A DNA stretch of 64,000 bases from Pseudomonadota bacterium (GTDB lineage Bacteria > Pseudomonadota > Gammaproteobacteria > Burkholderiales > Burkholderiaceae_C): contig JAFEEG010000022.1 of assembly GCA_018241225.1 (NCBI GenBank), positions 62,001 to 126,000 of the forward strand. The letters are read 5' to 3'. Each line of letters opens with the position of its first letter. The first letter of the stretch is position 1. The notes under the pieces are model-generated. The model did not search any database and was not told the origin of the DNA. It saw nothing but the letters and a program-made list of their open reading frames with translations. Below are positions 1 through 8,911 of this stretch, in pieces. Made by a program: the position numbers and the translations under genes.

Positions 1-1
1 C

Positions 2-214
2 GATGCCACCTACCGGCAGAACGCCCTGGCGCGTTGCCAGGCCCAGCCTGCCGAAGACCGAACCGCCTGCGAGCAACGCGTAACGGGCACGGGCAACACC
101 ACCATCGAAGGCAGCGTGCTGGGTGGCGGTGACATCCGCGAGACCGTGACGCAGGTACCGGCAGCCTCCAGCGCACCGCCACCGCCCGCGCCGGCAATGC
201 CGCTCACGAACTGA
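2..214 (+). CDS. C-terminal fragment of a hypothetical protein
   Basis: Reading in frame from base 2 gives an open frame of 70 codons that ends in TGA at 212-214; the start lies outside the window. The fragment begins DATYRQNALARC, carries three Cys residues in its first half, and ends in a Pro/Ala-rich tail (PPPPAPAMPLTN) suggestive of a secreted or periplasmic protein. It converges on the sugar-transport operon that ends at 284. I recognise no family, and the function is unknown. Confidence 0.55.
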   Translation, partial: DATYRQNALARCQAQPAEDRTACEQRVTGTGNTTIEGSVLGGGDIRETVTQVPAASSAPPPPAPAMPLTN

Positions 215-237
215 ACCTCTTGTTGACCTGAGAGGGC

Positions 238-266
238 GCAGGGCAGCGCCTGGCGGCCTGCCCTGC
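238..266. terminator. Stem-loop between convergent genes
   Basis: GCAGGGCAG (238-246) and CTGCCCTGC (258-266) form a perfect 9-bp stem with an 11-nt loop. It lies in the 69-bp gap between the convergent stops at 214 and 284. There is no long U-run on either side (ATTTG on the plus side), so it is a weak or factor-assisted terminator, or an mRNA 3'-end protector. Confidence 0.4.
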
Positions 267-283
267 ATTTGCCTGGCCCGCCC

Positions 284-1321
284 CTAGTGGTGCTCCACGC
301 GCGCGCCCAGCAGGCGCTGCAGCAGGCAGAACACGAAGAGCAGCGCGCCCACCACGATGCGCGTCCACCAGGAACTGAGCGTGCCGTCGAAGGCGATCAG
401 CGTCTGGATAATGCCCAGCATCATCACGCCGAACAGCGTGCCAATGACATAGCCCACGCCGCCGGTGAGCAGCGTGCCGCCGATCACCACGGCGGCGATG
501 GCGTCCAGCTCCAGCCCCAGTGCGTGCAGGCCGTAGCCCGACAGCATGTAGAAGGTGAACAGCACCCCTGCCAGCGCCGAGCAGAAGCCCGATAGCGTGT
601 ACACGCCGATGATGGTGCTGCGTACCGGCAGCCCCATGAGCACCGCCGACTGCTCGTTGCCACCCACCGCGTACACGGCGCGGCCGAACGGCGTCCAGTG
701 CGCCAGGTACACCGCGATGGCCACCACGGCCAGGGCGATCAGCGCGCTGAGCGAAAGCGATGCTTCGCCCCACACCGGCACGCGCAGTTGCGACAGGTCG
801 GAGTACACCTCGTTGGTGATGCTGATCGAGTCGATGCTGATCACATAGCAAAGGCCGCGCGCGAGGAACATGCCGGCCAGCGTGACGATGAAAGGCTGCA
901 GCCTGAAGCGCTCGATGAGATAGCCCATGAGGGCGCCGAACGCCGTGCCCATGAGCAGCACAAGCGGAATCACCTGCAGCGGACTCCAGCCATGCTTTTC
1001 CACCAGCGCGGCCGACACCATGGTGGTCAACGCAATCACCGAGCCCACCGACAGGTCGATGCCACCCGAGAGGATGACGAAGGTCATGCCCACCGCCACC
1101 ACGCAGAGAAAGGCGTTGTCGATCAGCAGGTTGAGAAAGACCTGCAGCGAGAAGAAACCCGGATACACCACCGAGCCCAGCGTGGCCATGAGCACGAAGA
1201 GCGACACCGTTACCGCCAGCGGCAGCATGCGTCCGCGAAGCCGCGGCGGCGGCTTGCGGTCTGCACTGCTCGCGCGGGCCTGTGAAGGCACCTGTGCCTC
1301 GACCGGTGCGAGGGCGCTCAT
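284..1321 (-). CDS. yjfF: Sugar ABC transporter permease, YjfF-like (CUT2 family)
   Basis: Inner-membrane permease of a CUT2 (ribose/galactofuranose-type) importer, 345 aa, BPD_transp_2 fold. Hydrophobic helices run through the whole length, and the conserved segment [13 protein letters not shown] at about residues 80-92 marks the family; the N-terminal 30 residues are hydrophilic. The ATG at 1321 overlaps the stop of the upstream permease gene by 4 bases (ATGA), so the two are translationally coupled. It is the last gene of the eight-gene minus-strand sugar operon. By analogy with E. coli YtfQRT-YjfF it should pair with the 1318-2385 permease as a heterodimer served by the 2382-3926 ATPase. 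The substrate cannot be read from sequence; galactofuranose, galactose or arabinose are plausible given the neighbours. Confidence 0.85.
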   Translation of the reverse strand: MSALAPVEAQVPSQARASSADRKPPPRLRGRMLPLAVTVSLFVLMATLGSVVYPGFFSLQVFLNLLIDNAFLCVVAVGMTFVILSGGIDLSVGSVIALTTMVSAALVEKHGWSPLQVIPLVLLMGTAFGALMGYLIERFRLQPFIVTLAGMFLARGLCYVISIDSISITNEVYSDLSQLRVPVWGEASLSLSALIALAVVAIAVYLAHWTPFGRAVYAVGGNEQSAVLMGLPVRSTIIGVYTLSGFCSALAGVLFTFYMLSGYGLHALGLELDAIAAVVIGGTLLTGGVGYVIGTLFGVMMLGIIQTLIAFDGTLSSWWTRIVVGALLFVFCLLQRLLGARVEHH

Positions 1322-2385
1322 GACCGCACCTCCGAACGCGCCGGGCGAAACACCAGGCTGCGCATCTGCGCACGAAACTCGGCCGACTGCAGCAGCATCA
1401 CCAGGAACACCACCACCGCCTTGACCACCAGGTTGATCTCGGGCGGCACGCCCAGCGAGTAGATGGCGTAGGTCAGCGTCTGGATGATGAGCGCGCCGAT
1501 CACACTGCCCACCACGCTGAAGCGCCCGCCCGTAAGCGCGGTGCCGCCCAGCGTGACGGCCAGGATCGCGTCCAGCTCGAGCAGCAGGCCGGCGTTGTTG
1601 CCGTCCGCACTCTTCACGTTGGAGCTGATGATGAGCCCCGCCAGCCCCGCGCAGAAGGCGCAGAACATGTACACCCCCACGATCAACCGCCGCGCCCGCA
1701 CGCCGGCCAGGTGGGCCGCCGCCGGGTTGATGCCCACCGACTGGATGAACAGGCCCAGCGCCGTGCGCGTGACGGCCAGGTACATCAGCACCGCCACGCC
1801 GGCGGCAATGAACAGTGCAAAGGGCAGGCCCAGCAGGTAGCCGCCACCGATGAAGAAGTACGGCGCGTAGTAGATGGTGATGATCTGGCCCTCGGTGATG
1901 AGCTGCGCGATGCCGCGCCCGGCCACCATGAGGATCAGCGTGGCAATGATCGGCTGCATGCCGATGCGCGCCACCAGCAGGCCGTTCCACAGGCCGCACA
2001 CGGCCGCCACCGCCAGGGCAGCGACGATGGCCAGGCTCATCGGAAAGCGGCTCACCTCGGCCGCGGCGCCGTCCTTCACGACGAGCGAGCCGCCGATCAT
2101 CGCGGCCGCCAGCGCCGCCGCAATGGCCACCACCGCACCCACCGAGATGTCGATGCCGCGCGTGGCGATCACCAGCGTCATGCCCAGCGCCACCAGCACC
2201 AGCGGCGCCGCGCGGTTGAGGATGTCGATCAGGCTGCCGTACAGGTGGCCGTCGCGCCACTCGACGTGAAGGAAAGTGGGGTTGAAGGCCGCGTTGAGGG
2301 CCAGCAGCAGCACGAGCGTGGCCACCGGCCAGGCCAGCCGGTGCTGCAGCAAGGATCGGAGCATGGTGGTCGTGCGCTCGGTCAT
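1318..2385 (-). CDS. ytfT: Sugar ABC transporter permease, YtfT-like (CUT2 family)
   Basis: Second permease of the YtfRT-YjfF-type importer, 355 aa, BPD_transp_2 fold. After a short N-terminus there is a first helix (WPVATLVLLLALNAAF), then the family motif TRGIDISVGAVVAIAAAL near residues 75-92, and further helices to the C-terminus. The start used is the ATG at 2385, which overlaps the stop of the ATPase gene by 4 bases; a second in-frame ATG lies at 2364 (MLRSLLQ). Both ends are ATGA-coupled to neighbours, which indicates stoichiometric synthesis with the ATPase and the partner permease. It sits in the inner membrane. Confidence 0.85.
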   Translation of the reverse strand: MTERTTTMLRSLLQHRLAWPVATLVLLLALNAAFNPTFLHVEWRDGHLYGSLIDILNRAAPLVLVALGMTLVIATRGIDISVGAVVAIAAALAAAMIGGSLVVKDGAAAEVSRFPMSLAIVAALAVAAVCGLWNGLLVARIGMQPIIATLILMVAGRGIAQLITEGQIITIYYAPYFFIGGGYLLGLPFALFIAAGVAVLMYLAVTRTALGLFIQSVGINPAAAHLAGVRARRLIVGVYMFCAFCAGLAGLIISSNVKSADGNNAGLLLELDAILAVTLGGTALTGGRFSVVGSVIGALIIQTLTYAIYSLGVPPEINLVVKAVVVFLVMLLQSAEFRAQMRSLVFRPARSEVRS

Positions 2386-3926
2386 GTCTGTGCAATGAGG
2401 TCGTAGACGGCGTCTTCGCTGCTGCCTTCGGGCAATTCGCCCACCTTCTGCCTGTCGCGCAGCACGGCGATGCGATGCGACACGCGCACCACCTCGTTCA
2501 TTTCGGAAGAGATGAACAGCACCGACATGCCCGAAGCCGCCAGGCGCAGGATCTCGTCCATGATTTCCTGCTTGGCCGCCACGTCGATGCCGCGCGTGGG
2601 TTCGTCCAGCAACAGCAGGCGCGGGTCGGTGGCCAGCCAGCGCGCCAGCATGGCTTTTTGCTGGTTGCCGCCCGAAAGCAGGCCGATGGGCGTGTCCACG
2701 CTCGGCGTCTTGATGCCCAGCGCCTTCACGAAGCGCTCGGCCAGCTGCGTCTGCTCGGCGCGCGACAGGTTGCGCTTGAGGCCCAGGCTGGCCTGCAATG
2801 CCAGAGCGATGTTCTCGCGCAGCGACAGCTCGGCCACGATGCCCTCGGTCTTGCGCTCTTCCGGGCACATGGCCAGGCCGCGCTTCACGGCGTCGGCCGG
2901 TGCGCTCCACTGGACCGGCTCGCCGCCCACCTGCAGTTGACCGCCGTCGGGCCGGGCCAGTCCAAAGAGCAGCCGCGCCAGCTCCGTGCGGCCCGAGCCG
3001 AGCAGGCCGGCCAGGCCCACCACTTCGCCGGCTCGCATCTGCAAGTCGGTCGGGTGCAGCTGCCCGCGCTGCTGCAGTTGCTGCGCCGCCAGCAGCACCG
3101 GCGCATCGACCGCCAGCGGCGGGCGTTGCGCGCCGGCAGCCGCAGCCATGTCCCACTCGCGCCCCACCATGGCCGAGATCAATGCCTGGGGCCCGAGCTC
3201 CGACGCCTTCCACTCGCCCACCCAACTGCCGTTGCGCAGCACCGTGATTCGATCGGACACCGCATACACCTGGTTGAGGAAGTGGGTCACGAACAGGATC
3301 GCCAGGCCCTCGCCGCGCAGCCGGCGCAGCACCTCGAACAGTTTCTGCACTTCGTCGTCGTCGAGGCTGGAGGTGGGCTCGTCCAGGATCAGCACCTTGG
3401 ACGACACCGACAGCGCCCGCGCAATGGCCACCATCTGCTGCACCGCCACCGGGTAGCTCGACAGGAGCCGCGTCACGTCGATGTCCACGTCCAGCCGGGC
3501 CAGCAGCTCGCGCGTGCGCTTGTGCACCGCCGCCCAGTCGATGCGCCGCCCCTGCAGCCACCCGCGCCGCGGATAGCGCCCGGCAAACACGTTCTCCGCC
3601 ACCGACAGGTTCGGGCAGAGGTTCACCTCCTGGTAGACGGTGCTGATGCCCAGTTGCTGCGCCTGCAGCGGTGATGCGGGACGGATGGGCTGCCCCTCCA
3701 GGAACATGTCGCCACCGTCGACGGGGTACACGCCCGTGAGCACCTTGATGAGGGTGGACTTGCCAGCCCCGTTCTGGCCCATGAGCGTGTGGATCTCGCC
3801 CGCGCGCAGTCGAAGGTGCACGCCCTTGAGCGCCGCCACGCCCAGGAACTGCTTGTGGATGCCCTGCAGGTGCAGGGCCACCCCCGCGCCATCGGCGCCA
3901 GCCACGGTGCCGGTCGAGTTGGACAT
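2382..3926 (-). CDS. ytfR: Sugar ABC transporter ATP-binding protein, YtfR-like
   Basis: Cytoplasmic ATPase of a CUT2 importer, 514 aa, with two tandem ABC domains. The N-terminal domain has a complete Walker A (GQNGAGKST, about residues 46-54) and Walker B (LILDEPTSSLD). The C-terminal domain has a degenerate P-loop (GLLGSGRTE) but an intact signature (LSGGNQQKA) and Walker B ([12 protein letters not shown]). One weakened site is usual in this family. The ATG at 3926 was chosen because family homology begins just after it. It is 8 bases downstream of gguB and ATGA-overlaps ytfT. It belongs functionally with ytfT-yjfF although it directly follows the ChvE-GguAB genes. Confidence 0.88.
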   Translation of the reverse strand: MSNSTGTVAGADGAGVALHLQGIHKQFLGVAALKGVHLRLRAGEIHTLMGQNGAGKSTLIKVLTGVYPVDGGDMFLEGQPIRPASPLQAQQLGISTVYQEVNLCPNLSVAENVFAGRYPRRGWLQGRRIDWAAVHKRTRELLARLDVDIDVTRLLSSYPVAVQQMVAIARALSVSSKVLILDEPTSSLDDDEVQKLFEVLRRLRGEGLAILFVTHFLNQVYAVSDRITVLRNGSWVGEWKASELGPQALISAMVGREWDMAAAAGAQRPPLAVDAPVLLAAQQLQQRGQLHPTDLQMRAGEVVGLAGLLGSGRTELARLLFGLARPDGGQLQVGGEPVQWSAPADAVKRGLAMCPEERKTEGIVAELSLRENIALALQASLGLKRNLSRAEQTQLAERFVKALGIKTPSVDTPIGLLSGGNQQKAMLARWLATDPRLLLLDEPTRGIDVAAKQEIMDEILRLAASGMSVLFISSEMNEVVRVSHRIAVLRDRQKVGELPEGSSEDAVYDLIAQT

Positions 3927-3934
3927 GGCCGTCT

Positions 3935-5164
3935 TCACTTGTTCTTGTTGTACACGTCGATGAACACCGCCGCCAGCAGCACCAGCCCCTTGATGACCTG
4001 CTGGTAGTCGATGCCGATGCCCATGATGGACATGCCGTTGTTCATCACACCCATGATGAAGGCGCCGATGACCGCGCCCATGACCTTGCCCACGCCGCCC
4101 GAAGCCGAGGCGCCGCCGATGAAGCAGGCCGCGATCACGTCCAGCTCGAAACCCAGGCCCGCCTTGGGGGTGGCCGTGTTCAGCCGCGCCGCGAACACCA
4201 GCCCGGCAAGCGCCGCCAGCGCGCCCATGTTCACGAAGGTGAGGAAGGCCAGCCGCTGCGTATGGATGCCCGACAGCCGCGCCGCCTTCTCGTTGCCGCC
4301 CAGCGCGTAGATGCGCCGCCCGATGGTGGTGCGGTTGGTGACGAAGTCGTACAGCACGATGAGCAGCGCCATCACGATCAGCACGTTCGGCAGCCCCTTG
4401 TAGGTCGCCAGCAGATAGCAGAAGTAGACGATGACCGCGGCAAAGAACAGGTTCTTGCCCAGGAAGAAGGCGTAGGGCTCTTCCTCCATGCCGTAGCGCG
4501 CCAGCCGGGCGCGCCCGCGCATCTTGAAGAACACCAGCGCCACGGCTGCAGCAATGCCCAGCAGCACCGAGAACAGGCGCAGGCTCTCGCCGTCGAAGGG
4601 ATCGGCGATGAAGCCCGAGCTCAGCCGCTGGAACTGCACCGGAAACGGCCCCACCGACTGCCCTGCCAGCAGCGCCAGCGTGAGCCCCTTGAACACCAGC
4701 ATCCCCGCCAGCGTGACGATGAAGGACGGAATGCGCTGGAAGGCCACGAACCAGCCCTGCGCCGCGCCGATGAGCGCGCCGGCCAGGATGCACACCAGGC
4801 CGGTGACGAGATAGGGCCAGTCGTACTGCACCATCAGCACCGCGGCCAGCGCGCCGATGAAGCCGCACACCGAGCCCACCGACAGGTCGATGTGCCCCGC
4901 CACGATCACCAGCAGCATGCCCAGCGCCATGATGACGATGTAGCTGTTCTGCAGCACCAGGTTGGTGAGGTTCAGCGGGCGCATCAGCGTGCCGTCGGTC
5001 AGCACCTGGAACAGCACCATGATGGCAACCAGCGAGATGAGCATGCCGTACTCGCGCAGGTTGCTCTGCCAGAAGCGCTTGTGGTCGGCCAGCGCAGGCG
5101 CGGCGCCGGCTGCCGTTGCCACCGCATGCACCGCGTCGGCGGCCTTGGCTGCGTCATTGGCCAT
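3935..5164 (-). CDS. gguB: Multiple-sugar ABC transporter permease GguB (XylH-like)
   Basis: Inner-membrane permease of the ChvE-GguAB sugar importer, 409 aa. A hydrophilic Ala-rich N-terminus (about 30 residues) precedes roughly 10 or more hydrophobic helices, and the CUT2 motif [19 protein letters not shown] lies near residues 90-108. It is longer than YtfT/YjfF, with an inserted central segment, as in XylH/GguB. The ATG at 5164 is fixed by a strong AGGAGG six to eight bases upstream. The gene overlaps the 3' end of gguA by 11 bases. A single permease gene implies a homodimer, unlike the YtfT/YjfF pair downstream. Confidence 0.85.
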   Translation of the reverse strand: MANDAAKAADAVHAVATAAGAAPALADHKRFWQSNLREYGMLISLVAIMVLFQVLTDGTLMRPLNLTNLVLQNSYIVIMALGMLLVIVAGHIDLSVGSVCGFIGALAAVLMVQYDWPYLVTGLVCILAGALIGAAQGWFVAFQRIPSFIVTLAGMLVFKGLTLALLAGQSVGPFPVQFQRLSSGFIADPFDGESLRLFSVLLGIAAAVALVFFKMRGRARLARYGMEEEPYAFFLGKNLFFAAVIVYFCYLLATYKGLPNVLIVMALLIVLYDFVTNRTTIGRRIYALGGNEKAARLSGIHTQRLAFLTFVNMGALAALAGLVFAARLNTATPKAGLGFELDVIAACFIGGASASGGVGKVMGAVIGAFIMGVMNNGMSIMGIGIDYQQVIKGLVLLAAVFIDVYNKNK

Positions 5165-6713
5165 GATCGCCACCTCCTGAAGAATTGACGATGACACGCA
5201 TGATGCGCTCTTGCGAAGCCTGCGCCACCGGCATTTCCGCCACCAGCCGGCCTTCGTTCATGACATAGATGCGGTCGCACATGCCCAGCAGTTCGGGCAG
5301 TTCGGAAGAAATCATGAGGATGCTCTTTCCCTCGCGCGCCAGCTGGTCGACGATTGTGTAGATCTCGTACTTGGCGCCCACGTCGATGCCGCGCGTGGGC
5401 TCGTCCAGTATCAGCAGCTCGGGCTTGGTGAAGAGCCATTTGCTCAGCACCACCTTCTGCTGGTTGCCGCCCGACAGCTGCACCGCATGCTGGGCCACGC
5501 CCGAGCAGCGGATCTTCAGCGCCTTGCGGAAGTCGTTGGCCACCTTGAACTCGCGGCCGGTGTCCATCACGCCGGCTTCGGACACGTCCGCCAGGTTGGC
5601 CAGGCTGATGTTCTTGCGTATTTCCTCGTCCAGCACCAGGCCCAGTGCCTTGCGGTCTTCGGTGACGTAGGCAATTCCGTGGGCAATGGCCTTGCTCACC
5701 GTGCCAAGGTCCACCGGCTGCCCGTGCAGGAAGGCGCTGCCGCTGATGCGCTGGCCGTACGAGCGCCCGAACACGCTCATGGCGAACTCGGTGCGTCCGG
5801 CCCCCATGAGGCCGGCAATGCCCACGATCTCGCCGCGCCGCACGTTCAGGTTGACGCCCTTGACCACTTCGCGCTCGGCATGCAGCGCATGGTGCACGCG
5901 CCAGTCGCGCACCTCGAACACCACCTCGCCGATCTGAGGGTCGCGCTGCGGATAGCGGTGCGCCATGTCGCGGCCCACCATGCCGCGGATGATGCGGTCT
6001 TCGCTGACCGCATCGGCGCGGCAGTCCAGCGTTTCGACCGTGGCACCGTCGCGCAGCACAGTGATGGAGTCGGCCACCTTCGAAATCTCGTTGAGCTTGT
6101 GCGAGATCAATATGGACGTGATGCCGTGCGCCTTCAGCTCCAGCAGCAGCTGCAGCAGCGCATCGCTGTCGCTCTCGTTGAGGCTGGCCGTTGGCTCGTC
6201 CAGGATGAGCAGCTTCACGTCCTTGGACAGCGCCTTGGCAATTTCCACCAGCTGCTGCTTGCCCACGCCCAGGTGCGTGACCAGCGTGGTGGGCGCCTCT
6301 TTCAGGCCCACCTTGGCCAGCAGCGCGCGCGTCTGCTGGTAGGCCTCCATCCAGTCGATGATGCCGCCGCGCGCGCGCTCGTTGCCCAGGAAGATGTTCT
6401 CGGCAATGGACAGCAGCGGCACCAGCGCCAGTTCTTGGTGGATGATGATGATGCCCAGCTTCTCGCTGTCGTCGATGCCCTTGAAGCGCCGCACTTCGCC
6501 ACCGAAGTGGATGTCGCCCGTGTACGAGCCGGCCGGGTAGACGCCGCTGAGCACCTTCATCAGCGTCGACTTGCCCGCACCGTTCTCGCCCACCAGCGCA
6601 TGAATCTCGCCGGCGCGCACGGCGAGATTCACGTTGTCCAGTGCGTTGACACCCGGAAATGTCTTGGTGATACCGCGCATTTCCAGGATCAGATCTCCCT
6701 GCCCAGGGGTCAT
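5154..6713 (-). CDS. gguA: Multiple-sugar ABC transporter ATP-binding protein GguA
   Basis: Tandem-ABC ATPase energising the ChvE-dependent importer, 519 aa. The first domain has Walker [10 protein letters not shown] and Walker [12 protein letters not shown] with a poor signature (GVGKQQL). The second domain has a degenerate P-loop (GLMGAGRTE), signature LSGGNQQKV and Walker [13 protein letters not shown]. The segment [20 protein letters not shown] and the [14 protein letters not shown] region resemble GguA/XylG proteins. The ATG at 6713 overlaps the chvE stop by 4 bases (ATGA), and its stop lies inside the start of gguB, so chvE-gguA-gguB form one coupled unit. Confidence 0.88.
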   Translation of the reverse strand: MTPGQGDLILEMRGITKTFPGVNALDNVNLAVRAGEIHALVGENGAGKSTLMKVLSGVYPAGSYTGDIHFGGEVRRFKGIDDSEKLGIIIIHQELALVPLLSIAENIFLGNERARGGIIDWMEAYQQTRALLAKVGLKEAPTTLVTHLGVGKQQLVEIAKALSKDVKLLILDEPTASLNESDSDALLQLLLELKAHGITSILISHKLNEISKVADSITVLRDGATVETLDCRADAVSEDRIIRGMVGRDMAHRYPQRDPQIGEVVFEVRDWRVHHALHAEREVVKGVNLNVRRGEIVGIAGLMGAGRTEFAMSVFGRSYGQRISGSAFLHGQPVDLGTVSKAIAHGIAYVTEDRKALGLVLDEEIRKNISLANLADVSEAGVMDTGREFKVANDFRKALKIRCSGVAQHAVQLSGGNQQKVVLSKWLFTKPELLILDEPTRGIDVGAKYEIYTIVDQLAREGKSILMISSELPELLGMCDRIYVMNEGRLVAEMPVAQASQERIMRVIVNSSGGGDHGQ

Positions 6714-7786
6714 TTGATCTGGCTTTCCTTGTAGTAGCCGCTGTCCACCAGCACCTGCTTCCAGTTGCTGGCATCCACGCTCACCGGCTTGAGCAGGTAC
6801 GAGGGCACCACCTTCACGCCGTTGTTGTAGGTCTTGGTGTCGTTCACCTCGGGTGCCTTGCCGGCCATCATGGCGTCCACCATCGCCACCGTCACCTTGG
6901 CCAGCTCGCGCGTGTCCTTGAAGATGGTGGAGGTCTGCTCCTTGCGCAGGATGGACTTGACCGAGGGCACCTCGGCGTCCTGCCCCGTCACCACCGGCAT
7001 GGGCTGCGAGGCCGAGCCGTATCCCACGCCCTTGAGCGACGAGAGAATGCCGATCGAGAGGCCGTCGTACGGCGACAGCACCGCATCCACATGGTCCTTG
7101 CTGTAGTAGGCCGAAAGCAGGTTGTCCATGCGCGCCTGCGCCACTGCGCCGTCCCAGCGCAGCGTGCCGACCTTGTCCATGCCCATCTGCTTGCTGCGCA
7201 CCACCAGCTTGCCGCTCTTGATGTAGGGGTCGAGCACCGACATCGCGCCGTTGTAGAAGAAGAAGGCGTTGTTGTCGTCGGGCGAGCCACCGAACAGCTC
7301 GACGTTGTAGGGGCCCTTGCCGTCCTTGAGCTTGAGCGAGTTCTCGATGGACTGCGCCTGCAGCACGCCCACCTGGAAGTTGTCGAAGGTGGCGTAGTAG
7401 TCGACGTTCTTCGAACCCTTGATGAGCCGGTCGTACGCGATGACCTTCACGCCCTTGTCCGCCGCCTTCTGCAGCACGTCCGACAGCGTGGTGCCGTCGA
7501 TGGCGGCGATGACCAGCACCTTCGGCCCCTTGGTCAGCATGTTCTCGATCTGCGCCAGCTGGTTCGGGATGTCGTCTTCCGCGTACTGCAGGTCGGCCTT
7601 GTAGCCCTTTTCCTTGAGCTGCTTGACCATGTTGTCGCCGTCGGCGATCCAGCGCGCCGAGGACTTGGTGGGCATGGACACGGCCACCAGGCCCTTGTCC
7701 TGGGCCAGTGCCAGCGATGCGGTGCCCATGAGTCCGGTGGCGGCGGCGGTGGCCACCAGGGTCTTGAGGAAGGTGCTGCGTTTCAT
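6710..7786 (-). CDS. chvE: Periplasmic multiple-sugar-binding protein ChvE
   Basis: High-affinity periplasmic receptor feeding sugars to GguAB, 358 aa, Peripla_BP fold. A Sec signal peptide covers about residues 1-26 ([11 protein letters not shown]...ASLALAQ). The mature protein begins [21 protein letters not shown] and contains [10 protein letters not shown] and [11 protein letters not shown], which I recognise as ChvE-type. In Agrobacterium ChvE binds arabinose, galactose, glucose, xylose and related sugars; that range is family knowledge, not shown here. The ATG at 7786 is preceded by GGAGA. The gene is separated from the upstream binding-protein gene by about 100 bases holding a terminator-like hairpin, which may set its own mRNA level. 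Confidence 0.88.
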   Translation of the reverse strand: MKRSTFLKTLVATAAATGLMGTASLALAQDKGLVAVSMPTKSSARWIADGDNMVKQLKEKGYKADLQYAEDDIPNQLAQIENMLTKGPKVLVIAAIDGTTLSDVLQKAADKGVKVIAYDRLIKGSKNVDYYATFDNFQVGVLQAQSIENSLKLKDGKGPYNVELFGGSPDDNNAFFFYNGAMSVLDPYIKSGKLVVRSKQMGMDKVGTLRWDGAVAQARMDNLLSAYYSKDHVDAVLSPYDGLSIGILSSLKGVGYGSASQPMPVVTGQDAEVPSVKSILRKEQTSTIFKDTRELAKVTVAMVDAMMAGKAPEVNDTKTYNNGVKVVPSYLLKPVSVDASNWKQVLVDSGYYKESQIK

Positions 7787-7840
7787 GACTGCGGTCTCCG
7801 TGGTGCGTGTTGTGTGCTTGATGGTTCTTGAACGGAAAAG

Positions 7841-7865
7841 GGGCCTGGCCGACAAGACCAGGCCC
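7841..7865 (-). terminator. Intercistronic terminator-like hairpin upstream of chvE
   Basis: GGGCCTGG (7841-7848) pairs perfectly with CCAGGCCC (7858-7865) around a 9-nt loop. On the minus (transcribed) strand the stem is followed by CCTTTTCCG, a short U-tract. It sits between the ytfQ-like stop (7890) and the chvE start (7786). It could be a partial terminator or attenuator, or a 3' stabiliser that raises binding-protein mRNA relative to the transporter genes, as is known for other binding-protein operons. Confidence 0.5.
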
Positions 7866-7889
7866 GCGCGCAGGCCGGACGGCCTGACA

Positions 7890-8855
7890 TCAGTACTTGC
7901 GTTTCGGGAACTCGGCAGCGGCCACCTCCATGGGGAAGATGCCTTCTTGCGTGATGATCCGCTTGGGCACCGGCTTGCCGGCCACGATGTCCTTCACCGC
8001 GCTCATCAGCTGCGGGCCCAGCAGCGGGCTGCATTCCACGCTCACGTTGAGCTTGCCGGCCATCATGGCCTCGAAGGCGCCCTTGACGGCGTCAATGGAG
8101 ATGATGGTGATGTCCTTGGCAGGCTTCATCCCGGCTTCCTCGATGGCCTGGATGGCGCCGATGGCCATGTCGTCGTTGTGCGCGTACAGCACATTGATCT
8201 TCTTGCCCTCGGCCTTGAGGAAGGCCTCCATCACTTCCTTGCCCTTGGCGCGGGTGAAGTCGCCGGTCTGCGAGCGGATGATCTTGAACTTCGGGTCCTT
8301 GCCGATGATTTCCTCGAAGCCCTTCTTGCGGTCGATGGCCGGCGCCGAGCCCACGGTGCCCTGCAGCTCCACGATGTTCACCGGGCCGGGGTTGTCCTTC
8401 ATCTTGTCCACCAGCCAGCGGCCTGCCTTGCGGCCTTCCTCGATGAAGTCCGAGCCCATGAAGGTGACGTAGAGGCTGTCGTCCTTGACCTTTACCGAGC
8501 GGTCGGTCAGCACCACCGGAATCTTGGCCGCCTTGGCCTCGCGCAGCACCGTCTCGAAGCCGGTTTCCACCACCGGCGAGAAGGCGATCACGTCCACCTT
8601 CTGCGCGATGTACGAGCGGATGGCCTTGATCTGGTTCTCCTGCTTCTGCTGCGCGTCCGAGAACTTCAGGTCGATGCCGGCTTCTGCCGCCGAGGACTTG
8701 ATCGACTCGGTGTTGGCGGTGCGCCATTCGCTTTCCGCGCCCACCTGGGCAAAGCCCAGCACGATCTTCTTCTGCGCGAAGGCAGACAGCGGCAGCGCGC
8801 CGGTCAGGGATGCGGCCGCCATGGCCGCGGTAAGGGTGCGTCGATTGAGGGTCAT
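7890..8855 (-). CDS. ytfQ: Periplasmic sugar-binding protein, YtfQ-like
   Basis: Periplasmic substrate-binding protein of the galactofuranose/ribose type, 321 aa. The signal peptide is about residues 1-27 ([16 protein letters not shown]...SAFAQ). The mature protein starts [20 protein letters not shown] and contains [42 protein letters not shown] and [10 protein letters not shown], all YtfQ-like. The ATG at 8855 has a good AAGGAG seven bases upstream. Its cognate ATPase and permeases (ytfR-ytfT-yjfF) are displaced about 4 kb downstream by the intervening chvE-gguAB block. It follows the aldehyde dehydrogenase gene by 56 bases. Confidence 0.85.
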   Translation of the reverse strand: MTLNRRTLTAAMAAASLTGALPLSAFAQKKIVLGFAQVGAESEWRTANTESIKSSAAEAGIDLKFSDAQQKQENQIKAIRSYIAQKVDVIAFSPVVETGFETVLREAKAAKIPVVLTDRSVKVKDDSLYVTFMGSDFIEEGRKAGRWLVDKMKDNPGPVNIVELQGTVGSAPAIDRKKGFEEIIGKDPKFKIIRSQTGDFTRAKGKEVMEAFLKAEGKKINVLYAHNDDMAIGAIQAIEEAGMKPAKDITIISIDAVKGAFEAMMAGKLNVSVECSPLLGPQLMSAVKDIVAGKPVPKRIITQEGIFPMEVAAAEFPKRKY

Positions 8856-8911
8856 GGTGTCTCCTTTTCTTTCGTTGGGTTTGAGGTTGAGAAAGAGGCT
8901 CCCTTTTTTCG

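Noticed and set aside
284..2395. A 703-codon open frame covering both yjfF and the antisense-frame part of ytfT
   Set aside because: Only its last 345 codons match a permease; the N-terminal half is a shadow of ytfT in another frame with no membrane helices.
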